This document shows positions 35,520 through 47,467 of a stretch of 64,000 nucleotides of DNA, piece after piece. The stretch comes from Theobroma cacao. Its lineage: Eukaryota; Streptophyta; Magnoliopsida; Malvales; Malvaceae. Under the pieces are notes generated by a model, which was not told the DNA's origin, did not search any database, and was given only the letters and a program-made list of their open reading frames with translations. The DNA is taken from positions 20,848,710 to 20,912,709 of the forward strand of contig NC_030856.1 of NCBI RefSeq assembly GCF_000208745.1, written 5' to 3'. Made by a program: the position numbers and the translations under genes. The first letter of the stretch is position 1. Each line of letters opens with the position of its first letter.

Positions 35520-38485
35520 TGTCACGACCCGGTACTTCCCTCGAGCCTGTGACAACCGTCGCGACGTCCCGGTAGACATTCGTTACCCGAAGTGCCAATC
35601 GGAACCCCGCAAGGCTTTAGTACCATTTTTTTCATCTCCCCTGTGAGTAATCATCACCAAACCTCGTTTTTAAAGAATTTTAAGCTTTTTCCCTTTCAAA
35701 ACCGTGGAAAAATAATTTTCGCCTCACCAGGGCTTTTCATCATTTTTTCATAAAATTTTTCAAACCCGACTAAAGATGGAGTAGATAAGTGGAAAACACA
35801 TATTTCATGATTTAAAATAAATTTGGGTGTCTAAAACATTTACTAAAAATGATATTGTAACTATTTGAATAAAATAAAAATATTCAATAAAATATTCTAA
35901 TTTCTTGTAAAATAATATTTATAGAGTCATCGATAAATAATTTTTTGTAATGTAAAAGCTAAATAAATTCATATGTACTATAATACAGATAACCAGGATA
36001 TGAAATTTACTTTACAGCAACTCGTGGGCCAACAAGGAACAAAAGTGCAAAAAAGCAGTAAACCTACAGTTTTTGGAGTAGTAAAGCCAACTATAATCCT
36101 TGACGATATCTACTATCCACAAGCTACCTCGGGTCTGAAAGGGTTGAAAAAGAAGGTAGTGAGATTATAAAATCCTAGTGAGTAAATAGATACCATCTAA
36201 ACCATCTAAAGTCGAGTAAATGGAGATAGATAAAATAGTTTAACATACTGAAATTCATCACCTTTCAACTTGTTTCAACTAAATAAAATGAATTCATATA
36301 AATCGAGTAATTAACATGGCTTATGAATTTCTTAAAAGATTTGGCTCGTGCCAAAATCATTCTCATACTTAGTTATCAGGGATACCTTGGCCGCGGGCTA
36401 TCCCAAACCGAGTCCGCCAAGGCTATAAAAAAGTTATGTACTCCTAAATCATGTTTTTTATTTTTAAAATATAGTTGTTCTTTGGCATTGGCTAAGTTCG
36501 CCTTCACGTGGTGGTTTGGCGTGAAGTGAACTCTAAAAGTTATACCTCAGGAGTTGCCCTACTCGCCTCTCCAACCGAGGTAAGAATATGACCAGGTTCA
36601 GTGCCCCTTTAATCGACTAGTCCACAAAACCAGCCCACTGCAGCAAGCTAAACCTACCATACAATAAAATTTGCAACAACATGATATGACAATTTTATCA
36701 TTATCCAGCCTATCAAGGCAAACAATAGTTTATACATTTCAACACAAATACCAATTTAGCCATTCATGCCAATATTGTCATAAGCCAATCAATTAGAACC
36801 ATAAATTCACAATACATCAAATGGTCTCCAATTACTCTATTTGAAAAGCCATTATTCAATTTTAAAATAATTTTATGAAATCATTTCACTAAATCACATT
36901 TTGTTTATAAAATCGAAAGATTAATCATTTAATTCATTTTCCATGAAATTCACAAAATCGGATAAAAATCACTTTAGATAATTAAGACGATAGTAAGGTT
37001 ACTCACAATACTAGGAGTTCGATATACTCCTATTCCCGATCTTCGGGCACAATCTCTTTACCCTTGTTAGAGGGCTCACCACTTATACATCATACGTGAC
37101 ACGAATTTTAATAAATTGTGTCAATGTATCATAAACTATTTCAGGCTCTATAAATCTATATGAATGAAGGAAATGTGATGCAAAATGTCCGAATAGCCGT
37201 TTAAATACGATATTCGACCTAATTCGCACTATTCTCAGTGTAATTAGCTAAAACCTCCAATTTAACTCTAAATCGATTTCTTTCACTTTCTACACTCCAA
37301 TTATACTTAAAATACCTCAATGATTGTGAATATGATTCAATTTATCAGTCCAAACCATAAATCGCACATGTCTATACATTAGGTAAAAATTCATATTTTC
37401 ATGCCAAAATTTCCCATTAAATTTCTAGCCTCACCAATCATTAAATACCACCAAAATATCATGAAATATCATCAATTTCAGCCTTAATATTCTCCCTAGA
37501 AAATTTGGCCTCTTGTGGGTTTGTGAAGAACAAAGTGATTCCTTGCTAGATTTTCATACTTTCCATTACCAAACAACCAAAAACACTTAATTAGCTTGAA
37601 ATCTAGCAAAATCAATGCTCAAAACCTCTCCTCTCAAATTCGGCCAGCATGGGTTCATCATGCAAACTTGAGTTCTAAGCATGAAAAATGAAAAAGAAAG
37701 CATGGGTAGTGTAAATCACAAGATCAAATCACAAAATTTTACCTTTATTAGCTTAATCCCTTGAAATCCCACACTTTTTCTTCAATTTTCCCACCTAGGG
37801 TTTCTGTTCTCTCCTTTCCTCTTCCTTTGTTCTTCTTTTGCCGGCCATATAATAAGAAATGGGCTGATTTTATGCTAATTTATAAGGAAAATAATGAATG
37901 GATGAGATTTTGACACATGTTACCATTCCATTGGTCCATGTGTCATACTTAGCCATTAAGCAATCTCTCTCCATTGCTTAAATTTCCTTAATTATCCATG
38001 ATAATATTGGGTAAAATCCATGTGATGGACAAGTGTTGGGTGGTGTAAAATTACAATTTTGCCCTTGGGCTATAAAAGGACTATTTTACCCTTATGCTCG
38101 AAAAAATGTCGAAATTAAAATTCTTCACTTCTCAAACTCAAATTATACTCCCAATGATCAATCTTAGTCAAAATTTCCTGCCAACACTCACATTTTAACC
38201 TCGGGTGGCAAAATGACCATTTTGCCCCTAGAACATGAAAATTCCAAATTGGCTCCAATTCAGCCCTCAAACTCCAAATCATCATTTTAAGTCATTCTGG
38301 GGTTTTAAAATTCTCAATTTCATCTTAAGATCTCTATGTAGACTAGTTTGAGGCTTAATTCAACTTAATAGTACCATTTAGTACAATATCGACTTTTGAT
38401 GATTTTTTGGGGCTTTCCAAGTATGCAAACATGCTATCCATCACATGTATGTCATGACAAGTATTTTATAAGGTTGTGCTTTACA
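35520..38485 (-). repeat. 3' LTR of the LARD-type element
   Basis: On the plus strand begins TGTCACGACC and ends TGCTTTACA. It aligns with 42826-45792 end to end with small differences. Hairpin at 36503-36525. Confidence 0.94.
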
Positions 38486-38520
38486 GCACTACCACCCTTA
38501 AAATAAAATTTTGACCTCAA

Positions 38521-38850
38521 AATTTCACTTACCGAATTCCAAGAAAAGATATGGATATCGGTCTCTCATCTGGTGCTCGACTTCCCACGTCATCTCTTCC
38601 ATTCGAGCATTTTGTGGCATCCCCCTCGAGGGCCCACTCCAAGGTATTGTTATATTCGGGTCCCCATCACTTGACTTACTCGTATTCGCCACACCTAAGG
38701 GTGGCACGACAGGCCTTGCAGGACCTTCTTGCCAAGCTTCGAACCCGAGACCTTTTGCTCCCCCTAAAGGGAACGCTTTTAACCATTAGGATGTTTTTAT
38801 TCCTCAACACTCGATCCTTTTGATCTCGAATACGTACAGGTTGCATCTAA
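38521..38850 (-). pseudogene. C-terminal scrap of Tekay pol in the LARD element
   Basis: Reading on the minus strand, the outer pieces match the end of the Tekay polyprotein: RDQKDRVLRNKN near 38845-38800 and ARMEEMTWEVEHQMRD near 38600-38560, followed by a stop. Between them sits about 170 bp of unrelated sequence (see the SINE entry). This is the only pol sequence I found in the element and shows that it derives from a Tekay-like parent. Confidence 0.78.
38618..38802 (-). mobile_element. Probable tRNA-derived SINE
   Basis: An insertion relative to the Tekay element at 20220-20280. On the minus strand it starts with tRNA-like sequence: an A-box-like taatggttaaaagc, then ggtctcgggttcgaagc, which has the RNA polymerase III B-box pattern GGTTCGAAnC. 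A non-tRNA body follows. I could not define a target duplication or a clear tail, so the limits are approximate. Confidence 0.5.
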
Positions 38851-41800
38851 GTCAAATCATCCTTAAATCATCAATCATGCATGTTTACTTAACTATCCAC
38901 AATTTCTCTACCTTGATCTTTTATCAAACCTTCCAACATTCAAGCATTTCATAATACATAAGGATCAAACACCTTTTATTTATCCATAGATATATATTTA
39001 ACATCACAGATAATTCAAATTTGATAACCATTAGTAACCATATTCTCAAAAAGAAACTCTCGTACTTTTATGATCAAGTACTTATTAAGTAAATCTCGAA
39101 CCACTAAAACCATTCTTCATTTTAGTTGGGTACATCACTAACTCCACATATACGTATACACGCACATTCAAGTGTCCATATTCCTCATTATGTATACGGG
39201 TCTCAATTTTCAAATGCCTTCAGACTAATTTCTCTTTGTTCATTCCCATCCATAATCAAGATTCAATAGAAAAATCTTCATAATTCATACAATTTCTCAT
39301 CATGCCTTTGCATAGTTCCACATTATTTACATACTTATACTATCTTCTTATCATTTCCACTTATATGCTTAAGTTTCTTTGTACTATATATCATTGCATC
39401 ACAATGTCATCTCCTTTGAATTATAATCTATTATGCATGTATGCTTTATAATCCCATTAATACTTCAAAGATTTATCTTAACTTGATCATTGCATTTTAT
39501 GCAATACCACAATTCCTAAGAGTCATCCTTTTTCCTCAATTATCCTTCATGCCTCTTACATATATTGTATCCTTATTGCATTCCGATATTGATTTGTCAC
39601 TTAAAACTCGGACTCATTTGAATCATGTATGCCTCAATCATTTTCGAATTCCAATTTCCATAATATATTAGGAAAGTTTAATTATCCGACTTCATTATCA
39701 AGGTCAACTTCTATCATCCTTTGTTCCACTCTTTGATATGAATATAACATCATTCTTCCTTAACTAATTTACAAATTGTACTTGAAATTGCAAAACTTGA
39801 AACTAGATTCTCCTCAAGTATTTTTCAATATTAATACTAATATCACTCCCAACTTATAGCTTCCTTTTTATAACCACATAACTTAGTGCTTGCTTTCACG
39901 AGATCCATGGCAGAACTTCTCTTGAGTATTTCCTTGGGGATATCTATCTTAAACTTATGTCTCACAGCAGGTGATCACTTAACTCGTGACTTAGCCATTT
40001 GGCTCCTTAGCAAGTTTCAAAGTCATGCATCTTATACTCATCACGTATAATTTATAATTCTTTCTCAAAGGTGTTTAAACATTCTTGAAACCCTTAATCA
40101 CTTATTTACTCTTTCATACTCCAAGTATATCATTTCCATAAAGGCATGCCCAACTACTCATGCTTCAACTTATCTCTAAGGGTTTCTAGCATACCCCGTA
40201 GTTTACTTGTGTTGTCACTAATCCTTTCCTTTCAACAAGGTCAAGACAAGATTAGTAAATTCTCATAACAATATTCTATATAAACTCATTTGCTATATCA
40301 TTCTTGAAATCTCCATTCACACTCTCATCACTTGGTATTGACATCTCTTATCAACATCTCATATATTCATCTAACCTTTCCCTCACTTCCTCTTTAACCT
40401 TTTACAAGATTTACTTTATTTCTTAAGATTTGACTTTAGTTAACATATTATTCATCTTAATACTCCACATATTAATTTATTTATTTATTGTTTTATGTAG
40501 CCATCTCAAAAACTCTCTAACTTTTCTTTCTCTTACATGCCTATATATAAGGCAATAAAGAAACTCTGCAATTTCACTCATCATTTTTATCTTAATACCT
40601 CCCCAATGCACTTAAGACTCCAAACAACAAAGCTTAGCATCAAAACCAATAACCATATTTCAACTCGTAAGGTTCATCTTTATGCCACTCACAGTTTGCT
40701 CTTGCTTTCTAGCCATTAGGGGTTCTTAACGCGGCAACATTTGATAGTCAGTACTGTGGCGTTGTAACTATTTGAATTCACTTTATCCCAACAACTCTTC
40801 CACCTTTAAAGCTACTACCTCAATTATTCACAATCGTGTGGCTTCCCTCTGAGTCTATACCACAATTAGCAAGACTACCTTTCTATCACAAGTATGCGAT
40901 CAGAACATTGATTTAATGTATTTATTTTGCCACTAGCATTCATATATCTTTACCATAACATTTAGTACAAGTTTGCTTAAGTAAAAATCTCCAAATTTGT
41001 TCATAGCTACATGTATCTCAGATTGCACATCACTTATCATCAGTCAATAAATCCCACTTTAGAATACTCTTTCCATATTGTATGGTAACTTCACTATATA
41101 GTATCACGGCGCTATGTTCCTCCATTCTACTATTATGCACACTCCACAAAAATTAATTAAAAGATTTACAGACCTTAACTAATGCTAATTCCATTTAATC
41201 ATATCTTAAATACTCCAAACTTGTAAATTACAACTCCAAGTGTATGTCCATATATTGATAATCTTTATATATTTCATGATCATGAAAACTACAACTTACA
41301 AACTAGCTTTCTATCATATGCACACTATTAGAACATTAACTTCAACATGTTTAATTCTCCTTTGGTGGTATGTTAAGATCATTCCTGGATACATTTTCAT
41401 ATTAACATTGATATGTCTTTACCATAGCATTTAGTGCAAATTTGATGAAGGAATTGTCTCCAAATAACTCTTAAATACATAATTATCAAATTGTATACCA
41501 CTAAATGTTAAGATCTTGACTTTATTCATCAATAACCAATCACATTTATTAAGTGAATAATTTACTTAGTTATTACACCTTGCCTTTGCGATCATAAGAT
41601 CAAAGTTGTCCTAAACTTAGGATGCAGAAGTTCTCTCTCTTAGAGTATACCCAAACATCAACATTTTCTAAATTCCTTACTTTGCGGAGATCACCTTCAA
41701 GATTGATCATTCGTATCATAGGCCACACTTTGAACCAAATAAACTTTTAAATTGATCTTTCAAGTAATTCATATATCAGTCTCAATTATAGAACTTCTTA

Positions 41801-42706
41801 TGGCACTTAGACTAGATTTGACATTTCTAAATCATTTAACCTAAAGCTGCCAATTCCACATCTAGTCCTTCAATCCCTTGGCTCCCCCTTTTTCTATGCA
41901 TAGCAAAGTTCAAGCTCATCCTTAGAGCAGATTTGTTTACTAATTTCTTACTTCATGACCACACATCAATTATAGTAATCATTGATACTCACTCTCGAGT
42001 TAATTCATGTGCTTATATCCATGAATTATAATAGGTCCAATTAATTCTTGAAATCTCACAATCGCTTAATTGTAATCAACACCAGTTCCCTCTAAGCTGT
42101 TGTACCAATTCAACACATATTCACATATAAAATATTTCAAAATCCCAACACCACTTTTATATGGGCATAACAAGCTCAATTAACATAGTGTTCTTATCTT
42201 CATGCACAGAGTATGGGTTCACTCTTACCTCAATGCTTAATTTATACACTCCAAGTGAATTACAATCATCACTATTCATTCTAATCAACGTGCGTCCCTT
42301 ATTACCATTATCACACGTGCTCCTTTATATTAACCCCAATACAATCCATAGTCCCCAAATCTTTCTCTAATTGACAATCATGAGTTCAATTATAACTCCA
42401 CCAAATGAATAAATTATCACAGCCTATTAGTCCAACTCTAAATTTCTCTATCCTTAATCGGAGGGATATATCATTTCATTAATCTTTCATTAGAAGCATT
42501 TGTTTTAAGATCTCTATAACACTGGCTCGTGTCACGGGTGGCATCTTAAACTCGGACAACAACCTTACTTATACTCCTTTGCATGACATTAACAAGGAAG
42601 TGGATTACTGGGAACAAGAGTTCATATAGCTCCTTGTCTATGACTTATGCTCCCATAAGATCTATAAGAAGAAACAGAACGAATCTAAACAACTCCAAAT
42701 TCTATG
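38851..42706. other. Noncoding interior of the LARD-type element
   Basis: About 3.9 kb with no supported gene on either strand. The plus strand is short of G (5 of 60 in 39481-39540 by count), so one strand is purine-poor in G throughout. Two diverged copies of a segment of about 120-150 bp lie at 40885-41005 and 41305-41460. All open frames are below 80 codons and without domains. Confidence 0.75.
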
Positions 42707-42806
42707 TGCAGATGCACATATTCTATTTTATCAAACCTAACTTAACTTAACTCGGGGCCACACTGACACTGTAAATTCTTTTTGTAAAACAACTTTAAAA
42801 CCAAAA

Positions 42807-42819
42807 GCTTTGATACCAA
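42807..42819 (-). promoter_or_regulatory. Primer-binding site of the LARD-type element
   Basis: On the minus strand reads TTGGTATCAAAGC, one base different from the Tekay site TTGGTATCAGAGC, six bases from the 5' LTR. Confidence 0.8.
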
Positions 42820-42825
42820 TAGAAT

Positions 42826-45792
42826 TGTCAAGACCCGGTACTCCCCTCGAGCCCATGACAACCGCCGCGACTTCTCGGTAGACATTCGTTACCCGGAGTG
42901 CCAACCGGAACCCCGCAAGGCTTTAGTACCATTTTTTTCATCTCCCTTGTGAGTAATCATTGCCAAACCTCATTTTTAAAGAATTTTAAGCTTTTTCCCT
43001 TTCAAAACTGTGGAAAAATAATTTTTGCCTCGCAGGAGCATTTTCGTCATTTTTCCTCAAAATTTCTCGAACCCGACTAAAGATGTAGTAGATAAGTGGA
43101 AAACACATATTTCATGATTTAAAATAAATTTGGGTGTCTAAAACATTTATTAAAAATGATATTGCAACTATTTGAATAAAATAAAAATATCAATAAAATA
43201 TTCTAATTTCTTGTAAAACAATATTTATAGAGTCATCGATAAATAATTTTTTTTAATGTAAAAGTTAAATAAATTCATACGTACTATAATACAGATAACC
43301 AGGATATGAAATTTACTTTACAGTGACTCATGGGCCCACAAGGAACAAAAGTGCACAAAGGCAATAAACCTACAGTTTTTGGAGTAGTAAAGCCAACTAT
43401 AATCCTTAACGATATCTGTTATCCACAGGCTACCTCGGGCCTGAAAAGGTTGAAAAAGAGGATGGCAAGATTATAAAATCTCAGTGAGTAAACAGATACC
43501 ATCTAAACCATCTAAAGTCAAGTAAATGGAGACAGATAAAATAGTTTAAGATACTGAAATTCATCACCTTTCAACTTGTTTCAACCAAATAAAATCAATT
43601 CATATAAATCGAGTAATTAACATGGCTTATGAATTTCTTAAAAGATTTGGCTCATGCCAAAATTATTCTCATACTCAGTTATCAGGGATACTTTTGCCGC
43701 GGGCTATCCCAAACCGAGTTTGCCAAGGCTATTAAAAAGTTATGTACTCATAAATCATGTTTTTTATTTTAAAAATTTAGCCGTTCCTTGGCGTTGGCTG
43801 AGTTCGCCCTCACGTGGTCGTTTGGCATGAAGTGAACTCTAAAAGTTATACCTCGGGGAGTTACCCTACTCGCCTCTCCAGCCGAGGTAAAAATATAACC
43901 AGGTTCTGTGCCCCTCTAATCGGCTAGTCCACAAAACCAACCCACTGCAGCAAGCTAAACCCACCATACAATAAAATTTGCAACAGCATGACATGGCAAT
44001 TTTATCATTATCCAGCCTATCAAGGCAAACAACAATTTATACATTTCAACACAAATACCAATTTAGCCATTCATGCCAATATTGTCATAAGCCAATCAAT
44101 TAGAACCATAAATTCACAATACATCAAATGGTCTCCAATTACTCTATTTGAAAAGCTATTATTCAATTTTAAAACAATTTTATGAAATCATTTCACTAAA
44201 TCACATTTTGTTTATAAAATCGAAAAATTAATCATTTAATTCATTTTCCATGAAATTCACAAAATCGGATAAAAACCACTTTAGATAATTAAGACGATAG
44301 TAAGGTTACTCACAATACTAGGAGTTCGATATACTCCTATTTCTGATCTTCGGGCACAATCTCTTTACCCTTGTTAGAGGGCTCACCACTTATACATCAT
44401 ACGTGACACGAATTTCAATAAATTGTGTCAATGTATCATAAACTATTTCAGGCTCTATAAATCTATATGAATGCACGAAATGTGATGCAAAATGTCCGAA
44501 TAGCCGTTTAAATACGATATTCGACCTAATTCGCACTATTCTCGATGTAATTGGCTAAAACCTCCAATTTAACTCTAAATCGATTTCTTTCACTTTTTAC
44601 ACTCCAATTTTACTTAAAATAGCTCAATGACTGTGAATATGATTCAATTTATTAGTCCGAACCATAAATCGCACATGTTTATACATTAGGTAAAAATTCA
44701 GATTTTCATGCCAAAATTTCCCATTAAATTTCTAGCCTCACCAATCATTAAATACCACCAAAATATCATAAAATATCATCAATTTCAGCCTTAATATTCT
44801 CCCTAGAAAATTTGGCCTCTTGTGGGTTTGTGAAGAACAAAGTGATTCCTTGCTAGATTTTCATACTTTCCATTACCAAACAACCAAAAACACTTAATTA
44901 GCTTGAAATCTAGCAAAATCAATGCTCAAAACCTCTCCTCTCAAATTCGGCCAGCATGGGTTCATCATGCAAACTTGAGTTCTAAGCATGGAAAATGAAA
45001 AAGAAAGCTTGGGTAGTGTAAATCACAAGATAAAATCATAAAATTTTACCTTTATTAGCTTAATCCCTTGAAATCCCACACTTTTTCTCCAATTTTCCCA
45101 CCTAGGGTTTGTGTTCTCTCCTTTCCTCTTCCTTTGTTCTTCTTTGGCAGACCATATAATGAGAAATGGGCTGATTTTATGCTAATTTATAAGGACAATA
45201 ATGAATGGATGAGATTTTGACACATGTCACCATTCCATTGGTCCATGTGTCATACTTAGCCATTAATCAATCTCTCTCCACCACTTAAATTTTCTCAATT
45301 ATCCATGATAATATTGGGTAAAATCGATGTGCTGGACAAGTGTTGGATGGTGTAAAATTATAACTTTGCCCTTGGGCGGTAAAATGACTATTTTACCCCT
45401 ATGCTTGATAAAATGCTGTAATTAAAATTCTTCACTTCTCAAACTTAAATTATACTCCCAATGATCAATCTTAGTCAAAATTTCCAGCCAGCACTCACAT
45501 CTTAACCTCGGGTGGCAAAATGACCATTTTGCCACTAAAACATGAAAATTCCAAATTGACTCCAATTCAACCCTCGAACTCCAAATCATCATTTTAAGTC
45601 ATTCTGGGGTTTTAAAATTCTCAATTTCATCTTAAGATCTCTATTTAGACTAGTTCGAGGCTTAATTCAACTTAATAGTACCATTTGGTACAATATCGAC
45701 TTTTGACAATTTTTCGGGGCTTTTCGAGTATGCAAACATGCTATCCATCACATGTATGTCATGACAAGTATTTTATAAGGTCGGGCTTTACA
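42826..45792 (-). repeat. 5' LTR of the LARD-type element
   Basis: On the plus strand begins TGTCAAGACC and ends GGGCTTTACA. It matches 35520-38485. The 23-bp hairpin is eroded in this copy (about 43810-43832). Confidence 0.94.
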
Positions 45793-45797
45793 TTTTG

Positions 45798-46200
45798 TAA
45801 TAGAGTTTGTGAGTGGTGTGTGTAGGGGAGAGGAGTCCTATTTGGTTGCATTGAAATTGAATGAGTAACTTAATGGTGTTGGGGGGTGATGTCCTCGACA
45901 AGATTAAGGTAGCTTTGAAAGAGTTTGAGATCATTATGCCTATTAAGTTGCTGCATATGTTACTATCCAAATGTGAAGTGGACCACTGTATTGAGTTGTT
46001 GCTTGGTTCGCGTCGACTCGCACGTGCCCCATAGCACATGGCTCCACCTGAGCTTGAGGAGTTGAGGAAGCAACTTTCAAAACTAATTGAGGCAAGCTTC
46101 ATATGCCCTTTTACAGCACCTTACAATGCGTTTGTGCTATTCCAAAAAAAACACGATGGCTCTTTCGGACTCTACATTGATTGTCAAACTTCCTTTGGTC
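45798..46200 (+). pseudogene. Gypsy reverse transcriptase relic (right half)
   Basis: The plus strand has the start of a Gypsy reverse transcriptase: KCEVDHCIELLLGS, then MAPPELEELRKQLSKLIEASF, and VLFQKKHDGSFGLYID. It matches the same part of the Gypsy element at 58460-58680. Two frames and a stop (TAG after RARAP) break it. It ends near 46200 with no later domains. It continues the relic interrupted at 35519, since the two halves meet in domain order across the target repeat TTTTG. Confidence 0.8.
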
Positions 46201-46706
46201 TAATGAATATAAATTGATGTTTAATTGTCATTGATGTCAAAAGATTTTGACTATATGTTGATTCGGTACTAAGATTATTAGAAAATAAATCTTTGAAAGT
46301 TGTTTTTTTAGATCTAAACAATCTACTATCTTCTTTATTTTAATTATTTTCTTTCATGTTAAGCCTTTAATTCGGTGTATATGATGCACGATTATGTTGG
46401 CAACATGTTGGAGTACGTATGGATTAAATTTGTTTGATTTTTTTTTATGTTGTTTGGATGCTTAAAGAATTTATAATACATGGTAAAAAATGTTCAAGTA
46501 GATGATGCATGACTATGTAGGCAAGACTTGGGAAACTTTTGACAATTTTTCAAGGTTTTTAAAGTTCCTTAATGTTAAATCGAAATTGTAAAACAAAGTG
46601 CAAAATATCCATTTATGCACTACTTTGAAATCTAGACAGTGTAGGTATTGTGTTATTGTACATAATAATCACCTTTGGTGGTTGTGAAATTAAACCAAAG
46701 AGGTAT
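46201..46706. other. AT-rich interval without a gene
   Basis: Nothing recognised. A short motif occurs twice in imperfect form, gatgcacgattatgttggca near 46383 and gatgcatgactatgtaggca near 46502. Confidence 0.45.
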
Positions 46707-46933
46707 ACCTAATGTTAGTTAAAAGGGTTTTTATCAAAAATACCCCTCATACATATGGTGTTTTTTAAATAGCCCTCTCTATAATTTTAACTATACTTAG
46801 CCAAGAGAAATTAATATTAAACAAAATTACCCTTAATGAAACTGACCCATATGTTTAGGTTCGCACCTCAAATCGACTTATATCCTTTAAGCTTTTCTCA
46901 GTAGACCATTCATCTTTGGTGTATTTCTTGGCA

Positions 46934-47090
46934 GAAAGAAAAACTTTTAAGCATTTTGAGCATTTTGGAGTGGTTTTTTATGCACGAAGAAAAACCTTTG
47001 AGCGCTTTGAGCATTTTTTAGCATTTTGGAGTGGTTTTGATACATGAAGAAAAATTTTTGAGCATTTTGAGCATTCGTCGCCAAGTAGGC
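46934..47090. repeat. About 55-bp tandem repeat in element X
   Basis: Three units built on gaagaaaaacttttgagcat, followed by gagcattttggagtggtttt. The third unit is cut short. Confidence 0.75.
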
Positions 47091-47178
47091 ATATTCGTTG
47101 ATTATGTTGTTAAATGGAATATGGTGTATTGTTTGAAGTTGTTGATTTTACTAAATGGAATTTAGTAGTTTTGGTGGT

Positions 47179-47467
47179 TTTAAGGCTTTGCGTAATCGAT
47201 TTTAAGGCATTGCGTGGCTAGTTTTTAAGCATTGTGTTAGTAATTTTTAGGCATCGTGTGATTGATTTTTAGGCATTGCATGATTGATTTTTAGGTATTG
47301 CGTGACTGGTTGATATGGCATTGCGTTACTGGTTGATAGGCATTGTGTAATTGGTTAGTAAGGCATTGCATGACTAGTTTTGAAGTATTATGTGACTTAA
47401 GCATTGCCTAAAAATCAGTCACGCAATGCCTAAAAACCAATTACATACTGTCTAAAACCAGTCACGC
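47179..47467. repeat. Array of 20-26 bp units with internal inversion
   Basis: About ten units based on aggcattgcgtgactggttttt run to about 47400. The same unit then follows in reverse complement (gcctaaaaatcagtcacgca) up to the LTR at 47468 and continues at 49870-50000. The array therefore forms an inverted repeat with its centre near 47400. Confidence 0.8.

Larger units (their letters stand above)
35520..45792 (-). mobile_element. Noncoding Tekay derivative (LARD-type), 10.3 kb, TSD TTTTG
   Basis: Two similar LTRs (35520-38485 and 42826-45792, 2966 and 2967 bp) flank 4.3 kb that codes for almost nothing. Perfect target repeats TTTTG lie at 35515-35519 and 45793-45797. The primer-binding site is next to the right LTR, so the element reads on the minus strand. 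It keeps two short ends homologous to the Tekay element: the last codons of pol beside the 3' LTR and the leader beside the primer site. All enzyme domains are missing. It would depend on proteins from a relative. In one 60-bp sample (36841-36900 against its partner) the LTRs differ at about two positions. Confidence 0.92.

Noticed and set aside
38851..42706. Highly decayed gag-pol in the LARD interior
   Set aside because: No reverse transcriptase, protease or integrase motif could be picked up on either strand, and the composition is one-sided. A profile search would be decisive.
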